From: Plotosus lineatus
Taxonomy: Eukaryota > Chordata > Actinopteri > Siluriformes > Plotosidae
Reading direction: 5' to 3'
Assembly: GCA_024760905.1 (NCBI GenBank)
Contig: CM045734.1
Span: 43,568,064 to 43,632,063, forward strand
Length of the DNA stretch: 64,000 bases
Shown here: positions 62,753-64,000 of the stretch, in pieces
Numbering within the stretch: the stretch's first letter is position 1
Layout: every line of letters starts with the position of its first letter
Position numbers and translations under genes: made by a program
The notes under the pieces: generated by a model
The model's input: the letters and a program-made list of their open reading frames with translations, nothing else
What the model was told of the DNA's origin: nothing
Database searches by the model: none

Positions 62753-62975
62753 GCCATTGCCTTCTGCACAATGCGAACCTACGGGCAATTTAGAATGGCC
62801 AATTAACCTACTGTGCATGTCTTTGGATTGTGGGAGGAAACCGGAGCACCCGGAGGAAACCCAAGCAAGCACGGGGAGAACCTGCAAACTCCACACAGAA
62901 ACGCCCAGGCCGGGAATCGCACCCGGGCTTCTTGCTGTAAAGCGGACGTGCTAACCACTACTCCACCGTGCTGCC
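62753..62975 (-). mobile_element. SINE family C
   Basis: Well-preserved reverse copy with head (ggcagcacggtggagtagtg), body gcaggttctccccgtgcttg and a conserved ggtgctccggtttcctccc. Confidence 0.78.
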
Positions 62976-63527
62976 AATTGGATTACTTTGAGATAATCAA
63001 GACATATTTGCCAAAGGTGTGGTGAATGTCTCTGCATAGTCTGAATAGATGCTTACTTGTCAGAGTCTGAGACAATTTATTTTAGTAATGTAAATATATA
63101 CTAAAGGAATCCACCAAAAAAAAAAAAAACCCACTTTATTACGTTTTTAAATGTATTATTATGATGGATGCAAAAAAAACACAAACCATATAAAGCAAAG
63201 CCCGGTTGATCGTAAGACAACTGTAAGTCCTAAATAATTGTGGGAAAGGAGTTTATATCACCAGCAGTGAAACGCTATCTTCAGTCTCTGAGTGCATATC
63301 TAAGTCCATATGGATTTTCATCAGCACTTTCCAAGATGAGATCTCCAGCCAGCATCAGCACACCAGAACAGACCACAGGACCCAGAAAGCAAGAATGAAC
63401 TCAGTGTCTCTATAAACCCCTTTGACAGTCTTTGTTGTACTATGCAGAAAACTAATGAAAACCATCATGAAATAAGATTCATTTTAGTTTATTTTTTACA
63501 TCATTTAACTATAATAGAGACTGGCCC

Positions 63528-63660
63528 CTTGCTAAAAAGAGTTGTGACAGGAAGGGCATCCGACGTAACAACCTCTGCCAAATCAAATGGGTGAATCAGA
63601 TGATTCGTTGTGGCGACTCCTGAGTAAAAGGGAAAAAGCCGAAAGGAAGACAGACAGAGA
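63528..63660 (+). mobile_element. SINE A tail fragment, LINE-tail type
   Basis: Only the 3' part, from ccccttgctaaaaagagttg to aaaaagccgaaaggaagac. Confidence 0.8.
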
Positions 63661-64000
63661 CTGGCCAAGTGAGTTCTGTTCTGTCAGCTGAATGTGACAG
63701 CAGTGTGGAGCTCGGATAGTATTTTGATTATTCAGAGTACGTGACACTCATAAGGAAGCTGTCTAGAATAAAAAACACAGTACAGGACAACAAAATTTAA
63801 AAAGTACTAAAGTAAAAATAAACCAAAAAATATCGAAGGGTTTTGCTTTTTTTTGTTTTTTTTTTGTTTTGTTTTTACTTTTTTATGTTGATGTGCAGTG
63901 TATGCAAAAACAATTATTTTCCGAAAGCCTAGTGGATATTCAATTTGCCTTCAGCAAATAATTGCTAAATACATAAATATTTACTGATACACACTGAGCC

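Overview
The window is vertebrate nuclear DNA, almost certainly from a teleost fish. It carries spliced genes with consensus splice sites, about 20 copies of a tRNA-derived SINE, Tc1/mariner, Tigger (pogo) and hAT transposons, and fragments of a non-LTR retrotransposon. The SINE families suggest an ostariophysan-type teleost, but I cannot name the species from sequence alone.

Three protein-coding genes were rebuilt exon by exon, with reading frame carried across nearly all junctions. POC5 (centriolar protein, + strand) has 12 coding exons from 6006 to 19798 and predicts 550 aa. ANKDD1B (ankyrin repeats plus death domain, - strand) has 15 coding exons from 35583 down to 20464 and about 545 aa. 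POLK (translesion DNA polymerase kappa, - strand) has 14 coding exons from 52736 down to 37850 and 908 aa. The order POC5 / ANKDD1B / POLK is the neighbourhood I recall from human 5q13, so this is a conserved block. POC5 and ANKDD1B converge tail to tail, and their poly(A) signals lie about 10 bp apart. ANKDD1B and POLK are head-to-tail. The POC5 upstream region has two X-box (RFX)-like motifs and CCAAT boxes, as expected for a centriole/cilium gene. The POLK upstream region has an exact YY1-type motif. The three genes do not form a pathway: centriole elongation, a probable adaptor protein, and lesion-bypass DNA synthesis.

Layout: 1-5300 is repeats (LINE 3' end, SINEs, a decayed Tc1 element). 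5460-20430 is POC5, whose largest introns hold a 2.2 kb LINE, five Tigger-type elements and a near-perfect 53 bp palindrome around a TA repeat. 20430-35600 is ANKDD1B, with an hAT element containing a nested LINE. 35600-37850 is a spacer with one Tigger element. 37850-52740 is POLK. 52740-64000 holds no gene I can support: it has SINEs, another RT fragment, an hAT with perfect 8 bp target duplications, a deleted Tc1 element, a possible solo LTR, a (GA)n/(GT)n tract and a 1.5 kb GT-rich minisatellite.

I found no sign of a novel multigene system. The notable material is structural: a 41 bp micro-inversion and an in-frame 3 x 54 bp triplication inside LINE copies, a SINE with two alternative 3' tails of which one matches the resident LINE, an inverted duplication with arms 7 kb apart, two LINE copies sharing a host flank, stacked Tigger insertions sharing one TA, a likely GC-AG intron in POC5, and a phase problem before the ANKDD1B death-domain exon.
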